A stretch of 22,851 nt of DNA from a virus. Shown here piece after piece: positions 21,377 through 22,851 of the stretch. The stretch lies in IMG/VR virus record IMGVR_UViG_3300005253_000083, positions 461 to 23,311 of that record; one strand, given 5' to 3'. Position numbers and translations under genes: made by a program. The notes below the pieces were generated by a model. That model saw only the letters and a list, made by a program, of their open reading frames with translations. It was not told the DNA's origin and did no database searches. How positions within the stretch are numbered: the stretch's first letter is position 1; each line of letters starts with the position of its first letter.

Positions 21377-22851
21377 ATGGCTAAGAACTTCTATGGAGCT
21401 TTAGGTTTAACGGGTGGTGTTGACGGCGATCTTGATTTTATAGATGGGGCCGGACTTGCTGATGGTGACGGTGCTTTTGTTGTTACATCAGGAAAGAGTT
21501 ATACTTACACTCTCAATGATTCTTCTGGTGCTTCTGAGTCCATACCCGACGTAATTTCACCTGACACCAATCCAGGCACTAAGCGTTGGATTCTTGTGCC
21601 GCCTGAAACAGTGTTGGCTAGAGTAGCTGGCTCTACTTATTCCACAGTGCAGCACCTTCAGGATATATTTCATTCAGCAGGATGGGTATCGGGTGGTGCA
21701 GTCACAGACGATGGTGATGGTACTATTACAGTTGCTTTAGGCACTGGCCTTATCAGGGCAACTGACACTGCCGTGGCTGAAATATTGTTTATGGACTGGG
21801 CTGCCGAGTCGGGCACCAACGTTGCTGTTGCTGATAACGACATTAGCTATGTTTATGTGGAATACTTCGCTGGTAGTCCGAGAGCGATTGCAACAATAAC
21901 AGAACGCACCGATTTCAATACGAATGTGCTGCTTGCAGTCGTGAGCCGAGAAGGCACTGATATACATATCAATCAGACAGATCAACACACTGTTGGCGAC
22001 CACGCCAATTCCATGATCCGAAGATTGAAGGGAACCATGCCTTATGGCCATGTTTCTGGTGGAATTCTTAGTGAGACTGGTACTAGGAATATTGACCTTA
22101 CTGCCGGATCGTTCTGGCGAGGACTAACACCATTTGCTACGTCCGCCGTGAATACAAGCGGTGCCCCGACGTTTGATTATTATTACAACAATGGTAGCTG
22201 GCAGAAGGTGGCTGCTCAGTCCACCATTCATCAGACTAATTGGAATGACTTCGGAACCGGATTGGACACGCTATCAAATAATAAATATGGCGTTCATTGG
22301 GTTTATCTTCAAGCCGATGATGAACGTGTTTCAGTTGTTTATGGGATAGGTGACTACACATTATCTCAAGCCGAGAACGCACAACCACCTTCAGCATTAC
22401 CACAACATCTTCAAATGGTGGGAATACTTGCAGGCAAGATCATCATCAAAGAAAGTGCCGTTGCTTTTACTCAAGTAGAGTCTGCATTCCAAACAAAGTT
22501 TGTAGGTGCTGTTGCCACCGAACATAATAATACATCAGGACTACAGGGTGGAACCACAGATGAATATTATCATCTTACAGAGGCCGAACATACGGGGGTT
22601 GGTGGTGGTGACGAGAAAGTCGGAATAGATGCAGCAGCAGCACCCGGCTATCTTGGTGTTGCTTCCGGTGACGGGGTACTGCGAACCGGAGCAGGAATGA
22701 CCTATACAGATGGTGGAGATTTTGTCACCTTAAAACCGGATTTGGTTGGGGACAACACGGCTGGTAGAGTGATTAGATCGGTTCGCTTAACTATTCAGAA
22801 TGGCACGAATGCAAATACTTTGAAATGCAGTCTGGTAGATACATGGAATGG
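21377..22851 (+). CDS. Tail fibre protein, 5' part (copy B, 3' end outside window)
   Basis: GGAG (21367-21370) precedes the ATG; the frame stays open to the window edge (491 codons). N-terminal residues ~1-75 (MAKNFYGALGLTGGVDGDLD, PDTNPGTKRWILVPPE) look like a tail-attachment domain. The middle is beta-rich with WGxx-type repeats absent, and residues ~405-420 have SGLQGGTTDEYYHLTEAEH, a motif common in phage fibre stalks. From residue ~301 it parallels the fibre part that opens the window, and its last 56 bases are identical to 737-792. If joined there, it would give an intact 590-residue protein ending at 1090. Confidence 0.8.
   Translation, partial: MAKNFYGALGLTGGVDGDLDFIDGAGLADGDGAFVVTSGKSYTYTLNDSSGASESIPDVISPDTNPGTKRWILVPPETVLARVAGSTYSTVQHLQDIFHSAGWVSGGAVTDDGDGTITVALGTGLIRATDTAVAEILFMDWAAESGTNVAVADNDISYVYVEYFAGSPRAIATITERTDFNTNVLLAVVSREGTDIHINQTDQHTVGDHANSMIRRLKGTMPYGHVSGGILSETGTRNIDLTAGSFWRGLTPFATSAVNTSGAPTFDYYYNNGSWQKVAAQSTIHQTNWNDFGTGLDTLSNNKYGVHWVYLQADDERVSVVYGIGDYTLSQAENAQPPSALPQHLQMVGILAGKIIIKESAVAFTQVESAFQTKFVGAVATEHNNTSGLQGGTTDEYYHLTEAEHTGVGGGDEKVGIDAAAAPGYLGVASGDGVLRTGAGMTYTDGGDFVTLKPDLVGDNTAGRVIRSVRLTIQNGTNANTLKCSLVDTWN
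22796..22851 (+). repeat. 56-bp exact repeat of 737-792 at the right edge
   Basis: From CAGAATGGCACG to the last base the sequence is identical to 737-792 and in the same codon phase; the base before it differs (T versus C). Upstream similarity continues at a lower level. This is either the conserved 3' domain of two fibre paralogues or the overlap expected where a circular genome was cut. Confidence 0.9.

Noticed and set aside
1-22851. Diversity-generating retroelement acting on the fibre copies
   Set aside because: No reverse transcriptase is seen, and the differences between the fibre copies are not limited to adenine positions and include large insertions.

Overview
The window is nearly all of a small tailed-phage (siphovirus) genome, or a provirus region that looks like one. 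Genes are dense, all run on the + strand, and often share ATGA or TAATG overlaps. The head and tail modules follow the order of phages such as lambda: DUF5681-like putative small terminase, large terminase, portal, Mu I-like protease, decoration protein, gpE-type capsid, three neck/connector genes, tail tube, G/GT-type chaperone with a -1 frameshift, tape measure, gpM-like, fibre genes, gpL-like and gpJ-like. Lambda-type gpL and gpJ suggest a Gram-negative host. No tRNA, integrase or repressor is recognisable, so lifestyle and host are unknown.

Layout: 1-1090 is the 3' part of a fibre gene. 1091-4995 holds the tail-tip proteins L (with an unusual N-terminal repeat domain) and J. 4992-5455 holds two small genes, the second holin-like. 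5685-6390 is a cluster of tiny genes: two HTH proteins, a 41-residue peptide resembling a type IV prepilin N-terminus, and a 36-residue Arg-rich peptide. 6387-8306 is a primase-helicase, followed by a 146-nt nested palindrome and a sigma-like HTH gene. An intrinsic terminator at 9061-9106 separates this block from packaging and head genes (9160-16578) and tail genes (16591-22851). The window ends inside a second fibre gene related to the one that opens it.

The order H-M-(fibres)-L-J is completed only by joining the right end to the left end. The last 56 bases are identical to 737-792, in the same reading frame, so this may be a circular or circularly permuted genome cut in its fibre region (about 22.06 kb if closed there). 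The alternative is two tandem fibre paralogues.

One data-quality problem affects the annotation. Bases 11438-11479 are an Illumina Nextera i7-side adapter (index CTAGTACG plus the read-2 transposase sequence) embedded in the portal gene. Removing 11440-11479 restores one open portal frame, so the apparent frameshift is an assembly artefact, not biology.

The points most worth following up are the prepilin-like micro-protein, the nested palindrome after the primase gene, the Cys-rich T part of the frameshifted chaperone, the 20-residue repeats fused to gpL, and the absence of any recognisable endolysin, lambda K or lambda I.
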